From positions 186,001 through 250,000 of the forward strand of contig NZ_LHVO01000033.1 of NCBI RefSeq assembly GCF_001269925.1: a stretch of DNA of 64,000 nucleotides, given 5' to 3'. Of this stretch, positions 1 to 9,085 are shown one piece after another. The notes beneath the pieces were generated by a model that saw nothing but the letters and a program-made list of their open reading frames with translations, had not been told where the DNA came from and did not search any database. A program made the translations under genes and the position numbers. The stretch's first letter is position 1. Each line of letters begins with the position of its first letter. This stretch comes from Pseudomonas sp. MIACH (GTDB lineage: Bacteria; Pseudomonadota; Gammaproteobacteria; Pseudomonadales; Pseudomonadaceae).

Positions 1-434
1 TGTTCACCTATTCCAGCCAAAGTTTCTCGCCTGCTGCCGAAGACGTGCTCTTTCGTGCATTGGGCTTGGTCGGCACCCCTTATCGCTGGGGCGGCAACAC
101 GCCGGACTCGGGGTTTGATTGCAGCGGCCTGATCGGCTTCGTGTTCCGTGACGCCGCCGGCATCTCCCTGCCGCGCACCACCCGCGAGCTGATCGTGATG
201 CGCGCCCAGGATGTCAGCGAGCAGAACCTGCAGACCGGCGATCTGCTGTTCTTTGCCACCGGTGGCGGTTCCCAGGTCAGCCACGCCGGCATCTATGTGG
301 GCGAAGGCCGCTTTGTCCATGCGCCGCAAACCGGCGGTACGGTGAAGCTGGATACCTTGTCCAAGGCGTATTGGCAGAATGCCTATCTGAGCGCCAAGCG
401 TGTGTTGCCAGCAAACCTGGCACGTAATCCCTGA
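1..434 (+). CDS. NlpC/P60 family peptidoglycan hydrolase, 5' end missing
   Basis: The reading frame is open from base 3 with no stop, so the gene begins upstream of the window; the GTG at 45 is probably an internal valine. The visible part is the papain-like NlpC/P60 domain. It has the TPYRWGG motif, the catalytic cysteine in FDCSGLIGF, the catalytic histidine in SHAGIYVG, and a final polar residue region near FVHAP. Such enzymes cleave stem peptides of peptidoglycan (often D-Glu to diaminopimelate) in the periplasm and are usually exported. The signal peptide would lie outside the window. It converges on the dehydrogenase-like gene at 505-1818, with a GC-rich palindrome between them. Confidence 0.88.
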   Translation, partial: FTYSSQSFSPAAEDVLFRALGLVGTPYRWGGNTPDSGFDCSGLIGFVFRDAAGISLPRTTRELIVMRAQDVSEQNLQTGDLLFFATGGGSQVSHAGIYVGEGRFVHAPQTGGTVKLDTLSKAYWQNAYLSAKRVLPANLARNP

Positions 435-450
435 ACCAAACACCGAACTA

Positions 451-479
451 AATGTGGGAGGGGTGCCCCCTCCCACATT
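451..479. repeat. REP-like GC-rich palindrome between convergent genes
   Basis: Two arms, AATGTGGGAGGGG and CCCCTCCCACATT, form a perfect inverted repeat around a three-base centre. It lies between the stop of the NlpC/P60 gene and the stop of the convergent lipoprotein gene. Related sequences occur at about 4165, 8200, 19419 and 32789. The position suggests a transcript-end structure or a REP-type element of Pseudomonas. Confidence 0.75.
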
Positions 480-504
480 GGTTTTATGTTGCTTCTGGAG
501 GCGT

Positions 505-1818
505 TTATTGAGCCGCCGACACCCGCCAGACCTTATTCCCCACATCATCCGCTACCAGCAAATCCCCCTGCTGATCAATCACCACACCCACCGGCCGACC
601 CATGGCTTTCTCATCTTTGTCGAGGAATCCGGTCAGCACATCCACCGGCTGACCTTTAGGCTGGCCACCCTCGAATGGCACGAAGATCACCTTGTAGCCA
701 CTGTGCGGCTTGCGGTTCCACGAGCCATGCTGGCCGATGAACGCGCCATTGCTGAACGGCGCCGGGAGTTTGCTGCCCTCGGCGAACGTCAGGCCTAAAG
801 ATGCGGTGTGTGGCCCCACCGCGTAGTCCGGCGCGATGGCCTTGGCGACCAGGTCCAGATTCTGCGGCGTGACGCGCACATCCACATGCTGGCCGTAGTA
901 GCTGAAAGGCCAGCCATAGAAACCGCCGTCCTTGACCGAGGTGATGTAGTCCGGCACCAGATCGCTGCCGATCTCATCGCGCTCGTTCACTGCGGTCCAC
1001 AGCTTGCCGCTCTGGGGTTCCCAGGCCATGCCGTTAGGGTTGCGCAGGCCGGAAGCGAAAATGCGGTGCTCGCCGCTGGCGCGATCCACCTCCCAGATCG
1101 CCGCCCGGCCCTGTTCCGCCTCCAGACCGTTTTCGCCGACATTACTGTTGGAACCGACGCTCACGTACAGCTTGCTGCCGTCCTTGCTGGCGATCACGTT
1201 CTTGGTCCAATGGTGGTTCAACGGGCCGCCCGGCAGGTCGACTACCTTGGTGCCCGCGCCCTTGATCGCGGTTTCGCCCGCTTGATAGGGGAAGCGCAGC
1301 AGCTTGTCCGAATCGGCCACGTACAGGTCATTGCCGACCAGTGTCATGCCGAACGGTGAATTGAGGTTCTCCAGAAACACCGTGCGGGTCTCGGCGACGC
1401 CATCGTGATCGGCATCGCGCAGCAGGGTGATGCGGTTCGGGCTTGGCACCCCGGCACCGGCACGGCCCATGACTTTTTCCATGACCCAGCCGCGAATGCC
1501 CTTGGAATCATCCGGTTTGGGCGGCGCATTGGTTTCTGCCACCAGCACATCGCCGTTGGGCAGTACATACAGCCAGCGCGGGTGGTCCAGGCCTTCGGCG
1601 AACGCCGCCACTTGGGTGCCGGCCGCTGCTGTCGGCTTCGCGCCCTGCGGCCAACCGATAGCCGGGGCGATGTTCACGGTGGGAATCAGGGTTTTGTTCG
1701 GCTCCGGCAGATGGGGCGACGGCCCGGTGCCATCGGACACCTGCAGGGTGGAGCTTTCACCGCAGGCGGCGAGGGTGCCGGCGAGCATGATCAGTAGGGC
1801 GAGTCTGGTTTTATGCAT
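505..1818 (-). CDS. PQQ-type glucose/sorbosone dehydrogenase family lipoprotein
   Basis: The product has 437 residues. The N-terminus is a lipoprotein signal: hydrophobic residues 5-15, then the lipobox LAAC with Cys19, so the mature protein should be membrane-anchored in the periplasm. The rest resembles the six-bladed propeller of the glucose/sorbosone dehydrogenase family. It contains repeated [20 protein letters not shown] and [12 protein letters not shown] segments and an HGSWNR motif late in the chain, all typical of the family. Members bind PQQ and oxidise sugars, but many are of unknown substrate, so only the family is assigned. It is transcribed away from the cobalamin leader. Confidence 0.8.
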   Translation of the reverse strand: MHKTRLALLIMLAGTLAACGESSTLQVSDGTGPSPHLPEPNKTLIPTVNIAPAIGWPQGAKPTAAAGTQVAAFAEGLDHPRWLYVLPNGDVLVAETNAPPKPDDSKGIRGWVMEKVMGRAGAGVPSPNRITLLRDADHDGVAETRTVFLENLNSPFGMTLVGNDLYVADSDKLLRFPYQAGETAIKGAGTKVVDLPGGPLNHHWTKNVIASKDGSKLYVSVGSNSNVGENGLEAEQGRAAIWEVDRASGEHRIFASGLRNPNGMAWEPQSGKLWTAVNERDEIGSDLVPDYITSVKDGGFYGWPFSYYGQHVDVRVTPQNLDLVAKAIAPDYAVGPHTASLGLTFAEGSKLPAPFSNGAFIGQHGSWNRKPHSGYKVIFVPFEGGQPKGQPVDVLTGFLDKDEKAMGRPVGVVIDQQGDLLVADDVGNKVWRVSAAQ

Positions 1819-1931
1819 GGTGTTCTCCTGGATACCTGTAAGGGTAGAGGAGAGCGGCGAGGCGATGGTTCAAGTGCAACGCCAGCTTTAATTGACGCTC
1901 CACCCCCAACCCACTAACCTTCGCGGCTTGT

Positions 1932-2155
1932 TTCAGGTGCTCTGTGACCTGTGGGTCGACAGAGTGAAACAGGGAAGCCGGTGAGTGAGCGCACTTGTAC
2001 ACAGTGCTGCCGCGATTCCGGCGCTGCCCCCGCAACGGTAAATGAGTCAAGACGCTGCCATTGGCCACTGTATCGCCTGACGATATGGGAAGGCGCATCG
2101 TCGGCCTGCTTTCTACATAGGGAGCGCCACTCATGAGCCCGGAGACCGGCCTGGA
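1932..2155 (+). promoter_or_regulatory. Cobalamin (B12) riboswitch aptamer
   Basis: The conserved B12-box elements are present in order: GGGAAGCCGGTG around 1973-1984, GCTGCCCCCGCAACGGTAA around 2023-2042, a CAAGACGCTGCCATTGG segment near 2048-2064, GGGAAGG near 2087-2093, and the closing GAGCCCGGAGACCGGCCTG near 2135-2153. This order matches the AdoCbl riboswitch class. It sits in the 5' leader of cobO, the first gene of the cobalamin operon, and should repress the operon when coenzyme B12 is plentiful. Outer boundaries are approximate. Confidence 0.92.
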
Positions 2156-2159
2156 TCAT

Positions 2160-2201
2160 CCAACAGCATCACGGTGGGCGATGCTTGGCTGTCTGTTTTT
2201 T
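2160..2201 (+). terminator. Probable riboswitch expression platform: Rho-independent terminator
   Basis: Directly after the aptamer, AGCATC pairs with GATGCT and the flanking CCA pairs with TGG across a two-base bulge, with a nine-base loop. CTGTCTGTTTTTT follows. Hairpin plus T-run 40 bases before the cobO start is what a transcription-terminating B12 switch would use. The competing antiterminator pairing was not worked out. Confidence 0.6.
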
Positions 2202-2241
2202 CCTGCCTGCCGTTTTTGTCCAGCCCCAACGGAGAGCTGCC

Positions 2242-2853
2242 ATGACCGATACCCCCGACCGCGACGAACGCCACCTGGCGCGCATGCTGCGCAAAAAAGC
2301 CGTGATCGACGAGCGCATCGCCAATTCCCCCAATGAGTGCGGCTTGCTGCTCGTGCTGACCGGCAACGGCAAAGGCAAGAGCAGCTCGGCATTCGGCATG
2401 CTCGCGCGCGCCATGGGCCACGGCATGCAGTGCGGTGTGGTGCAGTTCATCAAAGGGCGCAACAGCACCGGTGAGGAGTTGTTCTTCCGTCGCTTCCCCG
2501 AACAAGTGCGTTTCCATGTGATGGGCGAAGGCTTCACCTGGGAAACCCAGGACCGCCAGCGCGATATCGCCGCCGCCGAAGCCGCCTGGGCCGTCTCCCG
2601 TGAACTGCTGCAAGACCCCACCATCGGCCTGGTGGTGCTGGATGAGCTGAACATCGCCCTCAAGCATGGCTACCTCGACCTCGATCAGGTACTCAGCGAC
2701 CTGCAAGCCCGTCCGCCGATGCAGCACGTGGTGGTCACCGGCCGTGGCGCCAAGCCTGAATTGATCGAAATGGGCGACACCGTCACCGAAATGGGCATGC
2801 TCAAGCACGCATTCCAGGCCGGTATCAAGGCACAGAAGGGCGTCGAACTTTGA
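2242..2853 (+). CDS. cobO: Cob(I)yrinic acid a,c-diamide adenosyltransferase
   Basis: The product has 203 residues, the usual size for CobO/BtuR/CobA. It transfers the 5'-deoxyadenosyl group of ATP to the cobalt of reduced cobyrinate diamide or related corrinoids in the cytoplasm. The unusual P-loop GNGKGKSS lies at residues 41-48, and VVLDELNIALKHGYL and VVTGRGAKPELIE are family segments. The ATG at 2242 is chosen over the in-frame start at 2185 because GGAGAG lies just upstream and homologues begin with a short charged tail. It is the first gene after the B12 riboswitch, and its stop overlaps the start of cobB. Confidence 0.95.
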   Translation: MTDTPDRDERHLARMLRKKAVIDERIANSPNECGLLLVLTGNGKGKSSSAFGMLARAMGHGMQCGVVQFIKGRNSTGEELFFRRFPEQVRFHVMGEGFTWETQDRQRDIAAAEAAWAVSRELLQDPTIGLVVLDELNIALKHGYLDLDQVLSDLQARPPMQHVVVTGRGAKPELIEMGDTVTEMGMLKHAFQAGIKAQKGVEL

Positions 2854-4199
2854 ATCAGCCCCGCCATTGCCCAGCCGTCCTGATCGCCGCACCGGCGTCC
2901 GGCCAGGGCAAAACCACCGTCACCGCCGCGCTGGCCCGTTTGCACCGCAACCTGGGGCGCAAGGTGCGCGTGTTCAAATGCGGCCCGGACTTCTTGGACC
3001 CGATGATCCACGAACGCGCCAGCGGTGCGCCGGTGTATCAATTGGACATGTGGATGGTGGGCGAGCAGGAAAGTCGCCGCCTGCTGTGGGAAGCGGCGGG
3101 GGAGGCCGACCTGATCCTGATCGAAGGCGTGATGGGCCTGTTCGATGGCACACCGTCCAGCGCCGACCTGGCGCGGCATTTCGGCGTGCCGGTGCTCGGC
3201 GTGATCGATGGCACCGCCATGGCCCAGACCTTTGGCGCCCTGGCCCTGGGCCTGGCGCGCTATCAGCCGGACTTGCCGTTTGCCGGCGTGCTGGCCAACC
3301 GCGTCGGTACCCTGCGCCATGCGCAACTGCTGGAAGGCAGCCTCACCGAAGGCTTGCGCTGGTATGGCGCACTGTCCCGCGAAACCGGGATTGAACTGCC
3401 CAGCCGCCATTTGGGCCTGGTGCAAGCCAGCGAACTGAACGATCTCGACGTGCGCCTGGACGCCGCCGCCCAGGCACTGGGCAGCAGCTGTGAAGTCGCG
3501 TTGCCGCCACCGGTAACCTTCGCCGCACCGCAAGTGATCGCCGCCGAGCCATTGCTGGCCGGTGTACGCATTGCCGTGGCCCGTGACGAAGCCTTCGCCT
3601 TCACCTATGGCGCCAGCCTCGACCTGCTGCGGGCGATGGGCGCCGAACTGACGTTTTTCTCGCCGATCCATGATCGCCAGCTGCCCGAGGCTGACAGCCT
3701 CTATTTGCCCGGTGGTTACCCGGAATTGCACCACCAGGCGCTGTCCGACAATACCCCGATGCTCACTGCCATTCGTGCGCACCACGCCGCCGGCAAGCCG
3801 TTGCTCGCCGAGTGCGGCGGCATGCTCTACCTGCTGGACTCGCTCACCGACGTGGACGGCAAACGTGCTGAACTGCTTGGCCTGCTCCAGGGCGATGCGG
3901 TGATGCAAAAGAAACTCGCGGCCCTGGCCCTGCAAAGCGTCGAATTGCCCGAAGGTGTGCTGCGCGGGCACACGTACCACCATTCCCTGACCAGCACCGA
4001 ATGGCAGCCGATTGCCCGCGGCCTGAGCCCGAACGGTGGGCGCGGTGCCGAAGCGGTCTTCCGGCAGGGGCGGATGACGGCCTCTTACGTGCACTTCTAT
4101 TTCCCGTCGAATCCGACTGCGGTGGCCGCCTTGTTTGCGCCGGACCGAGCTCAAACCCTATCCACTGTGGGAGGGGGCTTGCCCCCGGTAGGGCCATGA
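2850..4199 (+). CDS. cobB: Cobyrinate / hydrogenobyrinate a,c-diamide synthase
   Basis: The product has 449 residues. The N-terminal BioD-like ATPase carries the P-loop APASGQGKTT (residues 15-23). The C-terminal class I glutamine amidotransferase domain has the nucleophile Cys322 in AECGGMLYLL and the histidine region YVHFYF near the end. It amidates the a and c carboxylates of the corrin ring using glutamine and ATP. The start is TTG, overlapping the cobO stop by four bases. The last ~15 codons, after LFAPDRAQ, are derived from a REP-like GC palindrome and read [12 protein letters not shown], which looks like an acquired tail rather than conserved sequence. Confidence 0.94.
   Translation: MNQPRHCPAVLIAAPASGQGKTTVTAALARLHRNLGRKVRVFKCGPDFLDPMIHERASGAPVYQLDMWMVGEQESRRLLWEAAGEADLILIEGVMGLFDGTPSSADLARHFGVPVLGVIDGTAMAQTFGALALGLARYQPDLPFAGVLANRVGTLRHAQLLEGSLTEGLRWYGALSRETGIELPSRHLGLVQASELNDLDVRLDAAAQALGSSCEVALPPPVTFAAPQVIAAEPLLAGVRIAVARDEAFAFTYGASLDLLRAMGAELTFFSPIHDRQLPEADSLYLPGGYPELHHQALSDNTPMLTAIRAHHAAGKPLLAECGGMLYLLDSLTDVDGKRAELLGLLQGDAVMQKKLAALALQSVELPEGVLRGHTYHHSLTSTEWQPIARGLSPNGGRGAEAVFRQGRMTASYVHFYFPSNPTAVAALFAPDRAQTLSTVGGGLPPVGP
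4165..4188. repeat. REP-like palindrome inside the 3' end of cobB
   Basis: CTGTGGGAGGGGGCTTGCCCCC matches the left arm and centre of the palindromes at 451 and 32789. Here it lies in the cobB reading frame and abuts the bluB start, so the repeat is translated. Confidence 0.7.
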
Positions 4200-4846
4200 C
4201 CGACAACGCTTTCCCCCAGGCCGACCGCGACGCCGTCTACCGCGCCATCGCCGAACGCCGCGACATGCGCCATTTCAGCGGCGGCGTGGTAGCCCCCGAA
4301 TTGCTGCATCGCCTGCTCCAGGCCGCGCACCAGGCCCCCAGCGTTGGCCTGATGCAGCCCTGGCGGTTTATCCGCATCAGCGACCGCGCGTTGCGAAGCC
4401 AGATTCAACAGCTGGTGGAAGAAGAGCGCGTGCGCACCGCCGAGGCGTTGGGCGAGCGCTCCGACGCGTTCATGAAACTCAAGGTCGAAGGCATCCACGA
4501 CTGCGCCGAAGTGCTGGTGGCAGCGTTGATGGATGACCGTGAGCGCCACATCTTCGGGCGGCGCACCTTGCCGGAGATGGACCTGGCGTCACTGTCCTGT
4601 GCGATCCAGAACCTGTGGCTGGCAGCGCGGGTCGAGGGGCTGGGCATGGGCTGGGTCTCGTTGTTCGAGCCCCAGGCCCTGGCCGACCTGCTGGGCCTGC
4701 CGCCCGGCGCGAAACCACTGGCGGTCTTGTGCCTGGGGCCGGTGACGGAATTTTACCCGGCACCGATGTTGCAGCTCGAAGGCTGGACCGAACCTCGGCC
4801 ATTGAGTGAGATGTTGTATGAGAATGTGTGGGGAGTGAGTCAATGA
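4196..4846 (+). CDS. bluB: 5,6-dimethylbenzimidazole synthase
   Basis: The product has 216 residues of the flavin-dependent nitroreductase fold. BluB oxidatively breaks down reduced FMN to give 5,6-dimethylbenzimidazole, the lower ligand of B12. Family marks are RRDMRHF near residue 20, [15 protein letters not shown] near residues 40-55, and the [10 protein letters not shown] segment late in the chain. The ATG at 4196 overlaps the cobB stop (ATGA). The frame is open far upstream, but that stretch lies inside cobB and is not homologous. Placement between cobB and cobD means lower-ligand synthesis is co-regulated with corrin assembly. Confidence 0.92.
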   Translation: MTDNAFPQADRDAVYRAIAERRDMRHFSGGVVAPELLHRLLQAAHQAPSVGLMQPWRFIRISDRALRSQIQQLVEEERVRTAEALGERSDAFMKLKVEGIHDCAEVLVAALMDDRERHIFGRRTLPEMDLASLSCAIQNLWLAARVEGLGMGWVSLFEPQALADLLGLPPGAKPLAVLCLGPVTEFYPAPMLQLEGWTEPRPLSEMLYENVWGVSQ

Positions 4847-5751
4847 GTGTGGCCTTGCTGTGTGTGGCTGCGGTGGCGCTGGATGCGCTGCTGGGCGAGC
4901 CCAGGCGCTGGCATCCGCTGGTGGCGTTCGGCAATTTTGCCGGGCGTGTCGAACAACGTTTCAACAGCGGTGGCCGTGGCTGGCGCAGCCATGGCGTGAC
5001 CGCGTGGTTTATCGCCGTGGTGCCGTTGACCCTGCTGGCCACCGCGTTGTCGTGGGCGCCATATATCGGCTGGATACTGGAAATCCTCGCGCTGTACTGC
5101 GCCCTCGGCATGCGCAGCCTCGGCGAACATGTAATCCCGGTGGCCCAGGCCCTGCGCAGCGACGACCTGGACGCGGCCCGCACACGGGTGAGCTACCTGG
5201 TCAGCCGCCAGACCAGCGAACTGGACCGCACCGAAGTCGCCCGCGCCGCCACCGAGTCGGTGCTGGAAAACGGCAGCGATGCGGTGTTTGCCGCGCTGTT
5301 CTGGTTTGTCGTCGCCGGCGTGCCGGGCGTGGTGCTCTACCGTCTGAGCAACACCCTTGACGCCATGTGGGGCTATCGCAACGAACGCTTCGAACGCTTC
5401 GGCTGGGCTGCCGCCAAGATCGACGATGTACTCAACTATATTCCTGCACGTCTGGTGGCTTTAACCTACGCCGTGCTCGGCAAAACCCGCCTGGCCCTCA
5501 AATGCTGGCGCACTCAGGGACCGACCTGGGACAGCCCGAATGCCGGGCCGGTGATGGCATCCGGCGCCGGTGCGTTGGGCGTTGAGCTGGGTGGCGCCGC
5601 GATTTACCACGGCGAGGTGCATCATCGTCCGCAGTTGGGCGAAGGCCCGGCGGCGGATGCCGATTCCATCGACCGCGGCTGGCAGCTGGTGCAGCGCGGC
5701 GTATGGTTGTGGTTGCTGATTCTATGCGTGGGGGGGCAATTTTATGCTTGA
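4843..5751 (+). CDS. cobD: Adenosylcobinamide-phosphate synthase (CbiB type)
   Basis: The product is a 302-residue integral membrane protein that attaches aminopropanol phosphate to adenosylcobyric acid. The N-terminal [18 protein letters not shown] and the internal [16 protein letters not shown] and [18 protein letters not shown] segments are conserved in the CbiB/CobD family. The last is followed by the [11 protein letters not shown] motif. Hydrophobic helices are evident near residues 45-90, 140-165, 195-215 and at the extreme C-terminus. The ATG at 4843 overlaps the bluB stop (ATGA) and the gene overlaps cobC by eight bases, so translation is probably coupled. Confidence 0.94.
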   Translation: MSVALLCVAAVALDALLGEPRRWHPLVAFGNFAGRVEQRFNSGGRGWRSHGVTAWFIAVVPLTLLATALSWAPYIGWILEILALYCALGMRSLGEHVIPVAQALRSDDLDAARTRVSYLVSRQTSELDRTEVARAATESVLENGSDAVFAALFWFVVAGVPGVVLYRLSNTLDAMWGYRNERFERFGWAAAKIDDVLNYIPARLVALTYAVLGKTRLALKCWRTQGPTWDSPNAGPVMASGAGALGVELGGAAIYHGEVHHRPQLGEGPAADADSIDRGWQLVQRGVWLWLLILCVGGQFYA

Positions 5752-6733
5752 ACACGGTGGCCGGCTGCGCAAGGCGGCGATTCAGTACGGGATCGCCGAG
5801 GCCGATTGGCTGGACCTTTCCAGCGGCCTCGCGCCCTGGCCCTGGCCGATCCCGGAGATTCCGCTGCGGGCCTGGGCGCGCTTGCCGGAATCCGACGACG
5901 GCCTGGAACAAGCGGCCAGCGAGTATTACGGCGCTGCCCATCTCCTGCCAGTGGCCGGCTCCCAGGCGGCGATCCAGTTGCTGCCGCGCCTGCGCCGTGC
6001 CGGCAAGGTCGGCGTGCTGTCGCCGTGCTATGCCGAGCACGCCGAAGCCTGGCGCCGCGCCGGTTACGTGGTGCGCGAAGTGCAGGAGCAGGAAGTCGAT
6101 TTTTTCCTCGATGGCCTCGACGTGCTGGTGGTGGTCAACCCCAATAACCCCACCGGACTCAGCCTGCCCCCGCAACGCCTGCTGGACTGGCACACAAGGC
6201 TGGCCCAGCGCGGCGGCTGGCTGGTGGTGGACGAAGCGTTTATGGATGTCACCCCGCAGTTGAGCCTGGCGAGTCAGGCCCATCGGGTCGGCTTGATTGT
6301 GCTGCGCTCGTTTGGCAAGTTTTTCGGCCTGGCCGGTGTGCGCCTGGGCTTTGTGCTGGCCGAACGCAGGTTGCTTAAGTTGCTGGCCGAACAGGTCGGG
6401 CCGTGGGCCGTCAGCGGGCCGACGCGGGTGCTGGGTCAAGTGTGCCTGCGCGATACCGCTGGCCATGCGCGGCAGCGAGCGCGCTGCATCGAGGCCGGCC
6501 AGCGCCTGTTTGAAATACTTGAGCGCCATGGCTTTCAACCCCAGGGCGGCTGCGCGTTGTTCCAATGGCTAATCACCCCACACGCTGAGCGCATGCACGA
6601 ATTCATGGCCCAGCGCGGCATCCTGCTGCGCCTGTTTGTGCACGACAGCAGTGTGCGTTTTGGCCTGCCCGGCACCGAGGCCGACTGGTTGCGTCTCGAC
6701 GAAGCGCTGGCGGCCTACAGGGACGCGTCATGA
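5744..6733 (+). CDS. cobC: L-threonine-O-3-phosphate decarboxylase
   Basis: The product is a 329-residue PLP enzyme of the class I/II aminotransferase fold. It makes (R)-1-amino-2-propanol phosphate, the substrate of CobD. The pyridoxal-binding lysine is Lys192 in [16 protein letters not shown]. The NPNNPTGLS motif and the VVDEAFMD segment place the other cofactor contacts. Length and the N-terminal HGGRL motif match CobC/CobD-type decarboxylases better than histidinol-phosphate aminotransferase, and the position between cobD and cobQ supports this. The start overlaps cobD. The symbol follows Pseudomonas use; a different gene (alpha-ribazole phosphatase) is also called cobC. Confidence 0.92.
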   Translation: MLEHGGRLRKAAIQYGIAEADWLDLSSGLAPWPWPIPEIPLRAWARLPESDDGLEQAASEYYGAAHLLPVAGSQAAIQLLPRLRRAGKVGVLSPCYAEHAEAWRRAGYVVREVQEQEVDFFLDGLDVLVVVNPNNPTGLSLPPQRLLDWHTRLAQRGGWLVVDEAFMDVTPQLSLASQAHRVGLIVLRSFGKFFGLAGVRLGFVLAERRLLKLLAEQVGPWAVSGPTRVLGQVCLRDTAGHARQRARCIEAGQRLFEILERHGFQPQGGCALFQWLITPHAERMHEFMAQRGILLRLFVHDSSVRFGLPGTEADWLRLDEALAAYRDAS

Positions 6734-8181
6734 GTACGCTGATGGTGCAAGGCACCACCTCCGATGCCGGCAAAAGTACCCTGGTGACCGCCTTATGCCG
6801 TTGGCTGGTGCGCCAGGGCATCGCCGTGGCGCCGTTCAAACCGCAGAACATGGCGCTCAACAGCGCCGTGACGGCCGAAGGCGGCGAGATTGGCCGCGCC
6901 CAGGCCGTGCAGGCCCAAGCGGCCAACCTGGCGCCCCACACCGATATGAACCCGGTGCTGCTCAAGCCCAACAGCGACACGGGCTCCCAGGTGATCATCC
7001 ATGGCCGCGCCGTGACCAGCATGAACGCGGTGGCCTATCACGACTACAAAGCCATCGCGATGCAGGCGGTACTGGCCTCCCACGCGCGCTTGAGCGAAAG
7101 CTACCCGGTGGTGATGGTGGAAGGCGCAGGCTCTCCGGCGGAGATCAACCTGCGCGCCAATGACATCGCCAACATGGGCTTCGCCGAGGCCGTCGACTGC
7201 CCGGTGCTGCTGATTGCCGATATCAATCGTGGCGGCGTATTTGCCCACCTGGTTGGCACCCTGGAACTGCTCTCGCCCAGCGAACAGGCGCGGGTCAAGG
7301 GCTTCATCATCAACCGCTTTCGCGGCGACATCGCACTGCTGCAACCCGGCCTGGATTGGTTGCAGGCACGCACCGGCAAACCGGTGGTGGGCGTATTGCC
7401 CTACGTGATGGACCTGCACCTGGAAGCCGAGGACGGCATCGACCAACGCCAGATCGACAAGGCGGCGCAGGTGCTCAAAGTAGTGGTGCCGGTGTTGCCG
7501 CGCATCAGCAACCATACGGATTTCGATCCGCTGCGCCTGCATCCCCAGGTGGATTTGCAGTTTATCCGGCCGGGCCAGCCGATTCCGGCCGCCGACCTGA
7601 TCATCCTGCCCGGCTCGAAAAGCGTGCGCAGCGACCTCGCGTACCTGCGCGCCAATGGCTGGGACACCGCCGTGGCGCGGCACTTGCGCTACGGCGGCAA
7701 GGTGCTGGGGATTTGCGGCGGCTTGCAGATGCTTGGTGAACAGGTGCACGACCCGTTGGGCCTGGAAGGGTCAGCCGGTTCCAGCGACGGCCTGGGTCTG
7801 CTGGCATTCAGCACGACCCTGGAAGCAGAGAAACAGCTGCGCAATGTGCGTGGGCGTTTGTTGCTGGAAGATGCCGAGGTCAGTGGGTATGAGATCCATG
7901 CGGGCGTGACGTGCGGCGCTGCCCTGTCGAACGCCGCCGTGCTGCTGGATGACGGTCGCAGTGACGGCGCGCAAAGTGCTGATGGGCAGATTCTTGGCAC
8001 GTATTTGCATGGCTTGTTCGAGACCCCGGCGGCCTGCTGTGCGTTGCTGCGCTGGGCCGGGTTGCAGGATGTGCAGGCGGTGGACTACCACGCCCTGCGC
8101 GAACGTGATATCGAGCGCCTGGCGGATCTGGTGGAGAACCATTTGGACACCGATTTGTTGCGCAAACTGTGTGGGGTTTAA
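6730..8181 (+). CDS. cobQ: Adenosylcobyric acid synthase (glutamine-hydrolysing)
   Basis: The product has 483 residues. The N-terminal dethiobiotin-synthase-like ATPase begins [19 protein letters not shown], with [11 protein letters not shown] and [14 protein letters not shown] as further family segments. The C-terminal glutamine amidotransferase carries the nucleophile Cys329 in [10 protein letters not shown] and a histidine in GTYLHGLFE. The enzyme amidates carboxylates b, d, e and g of adenosylcobyrinate diamide. The start overlaps the cobC stop by four bases. It is the last gene of the tightly overlapping first half of the operon; a 382-base gap follows. Confidence 0.95.
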   Translation: MSTLMVQGTTSDAGKSTLVTALCRWLVRQGIAVAPFKPQNMALNSAVTAEGGEIGRAQAVQAQAANLAPHTDMNPVLLKPNSDTGSQVIIHGRAVTSMNAVAYHDYKAIAMQAVLASHARLSESYPVVMVEGAGSPAEINLRANDIANMGFAEAVDCPVLLIADINRGGVFAHLVGTLELLSPSEQARVKGFIINRFRGDIALLQPGLDWLQARTGKPVVGVLPYVMDLHLEAEDGIDQRQIDKAAQVLKVVVPVLPRISNHTDFDPLRLHPQVDLQFIRPGQPIPAADLIILPGSKSVRSDLAYLRANGWDTAVARHLRYGGKVLGICGGLQMLGEQVHDPLGLEGSAGSSDGLGLLAFSTTLEAEKQLRNVRGRLLLEDAEVSGYEIHAGVTCGAALSNAAVLLDDGRSDGAQSADGQILGTYLHGLFETPAACCALLRWAGLQDVQAVDYHALRERDIERLADLVENHLDTDLLRKLCGV

Positions 8182-8563
8182 GGGTGTACACACGGTTCAA
8201 ATGTGGGAGAGGGCTTTCGGTGTACATATCCATTCCTGCGGTAACGGCCACTTATGGTTCCGCTCTTACAGCGGCTCACTTTTGGAAAGGCCCAAAAGTA
8301 AGCAAAAGGCCTTCGCCCCACCACTCGGCACCTCGCTTGGGCTCGGTGTGCCCTCACTCCGGCTTGAATCCGTGGGCCGCCGCAATGGGCCATCCCTGGC
8401 CCAGTGCGGCTAACCCGGCGTCCTGCCGGGTTACCCACGGATTCAAGCCTGCGTTCGGCCAGCGTGGTTTACGGGGCGACTTCAGATCAAAAGCAGGATC
8501 AAAAGCCAGATCAAAAACGACTCGCTTCGCATCGTGGAGTGGTGGGTGGGTAGGGGGGGGCTC
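8182..8563 (+). other. Intergenic region within the cobalamin cluster, filled with repeats
   Basis: No coding sequence is supported here. The stretch starts with half of a TGTGGGAGAGGGC element near 8200. A small hairpin, CTTTTGG (8279-8285) with CCAAAAG (8292-8298), follows. The large structured repeat at 8361-8449 comes next. Finally there are three short direct repeats of GATCAAAA near 8486-8517. The density of repeats suggests a mosaic of intergenic elements inserted between cobQ and cobU. Confidence 0.7.
8361..8449. repeat. Large inverted repeat predicted to fold as a three-way junction
   Basis: The outer arms GGCTTGAATCCGTGGG (8361-8376) and CCCACGGATTCAAGCC (8434-8449) are a perfect 16-base inverted repeat. 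Inside lie two further helices: GCCGC...GCGGC (8379-8383 with 8406-8410) enclosing GGGCCA/TGGCCC, and TAACCCGGC/GCCGGGTTA (8411-8433). Almost no bases are left unpaired at the junction. This looks like a mobile or selected intergenic repeat of fluorescent pseudomonads, not a simple terminator, since no T-run follows. Confidence 0.8.
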
Positions 8564-9085
8564 ATGCTTCAACTGATTTTAGGCGGCGCTCGTTCCGGCA
8601 AAAGCCGCCTGGCCGAAAAGCTCGCCAGCGACAGCGCTTTGCCCGTCATCTATATCGCCACCAGCCAACCGCTTGACGGCGAGATGAATGCCCGCGTTGC
8701 CTTGCATCGCGAGCGCCGCCCGGATCACTGGGGTTTGATCGAGGAACCTGTCGAGCTGGCGCGTGTGCTACGCGAAAACGCTGCGCCCGGTCGTTGCCTG
8801 TTGGTGGATTGCCTGACCCTGTGGCTGACCAATTTGCTGATGCTCGAAGACGCGGAGCGCCTGGCGTTTGAGCGCGATCAATTGCTGGAAACCCTGGCCG
8901 TGCTACCGGGTGAAATTATTTTTGTCAGCAACGAGACCGGTCTGGGTGTCGTGCCGCTGGGCGAATTGACTCGCCGCTATGTGGATGAAGCCGGTTGGCT
9001 GCATCAAGCCTTGGCCGAGCGGTGTCAGCGTGTTGTCCTGACGGTTGCCGGCCTGCCCCTGACGTTGAAAGGTACTGCGTTATGA
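8564..9085 (+). CDS. cobU: Adenosylcobinamide kinase / adenosylcobinamide-phosphate guanylyltransferase
   Basis: The product has 173 residues (CobP in the Pseudomonas naming). It phosphorylates adenosylcobinamide and then transfers GMP to give adenosylcobinamide-GDP. The P-loop GGARSGKS is at residues 7-14. A histidine-rich helix segment ([12 protein letters not shown]) carries the guanylylation histidine region, and [12 protein letters not shown] and [10 protein letters not shown] are family motifs. The ATG at 8564 is used because the 10 upstream in-frame codons are non-conserved intergenic sequence. It overlaps cobT by four bases. Confidence 0.93.
   Translation: MLQLILGGARSGKSRLAEKLASDSALPVIYIATSQPLDGEMNARVALHRERRPDHWGLIEEPVELARVLRENAAPGRCLLVDCLTLWLTNLLMLEDAERLAFERDQLLETLAVLPGEIIFVSNETGLGVVPLGELTRRYVDEAGWLHQALAERCQRVVLTVAGLPLTLKGTAL

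Noticed and set aside
45..434. GTG at 45 as true start of the NlpC/P60 gene
   Set aside because: The frame is open to the window edge with sensible coding (TYSSQSFSPAAED), and the family needs a signal peptide, so the gene starts outside.
400..798. 132-codon plus-strand frame over the end of the dehydrogenase-like gene
   Set aside because: It is antisense to a well-supported gene and crosses the palindrome; its composition is that of a shadow frame.
8361..8449. tRNA or structured small RNA gene
   Set aside because: The fold has three helices but lacks the D, anticodon and T-loop sequences of tRNA; no promoter or terminator for an RNA was found.
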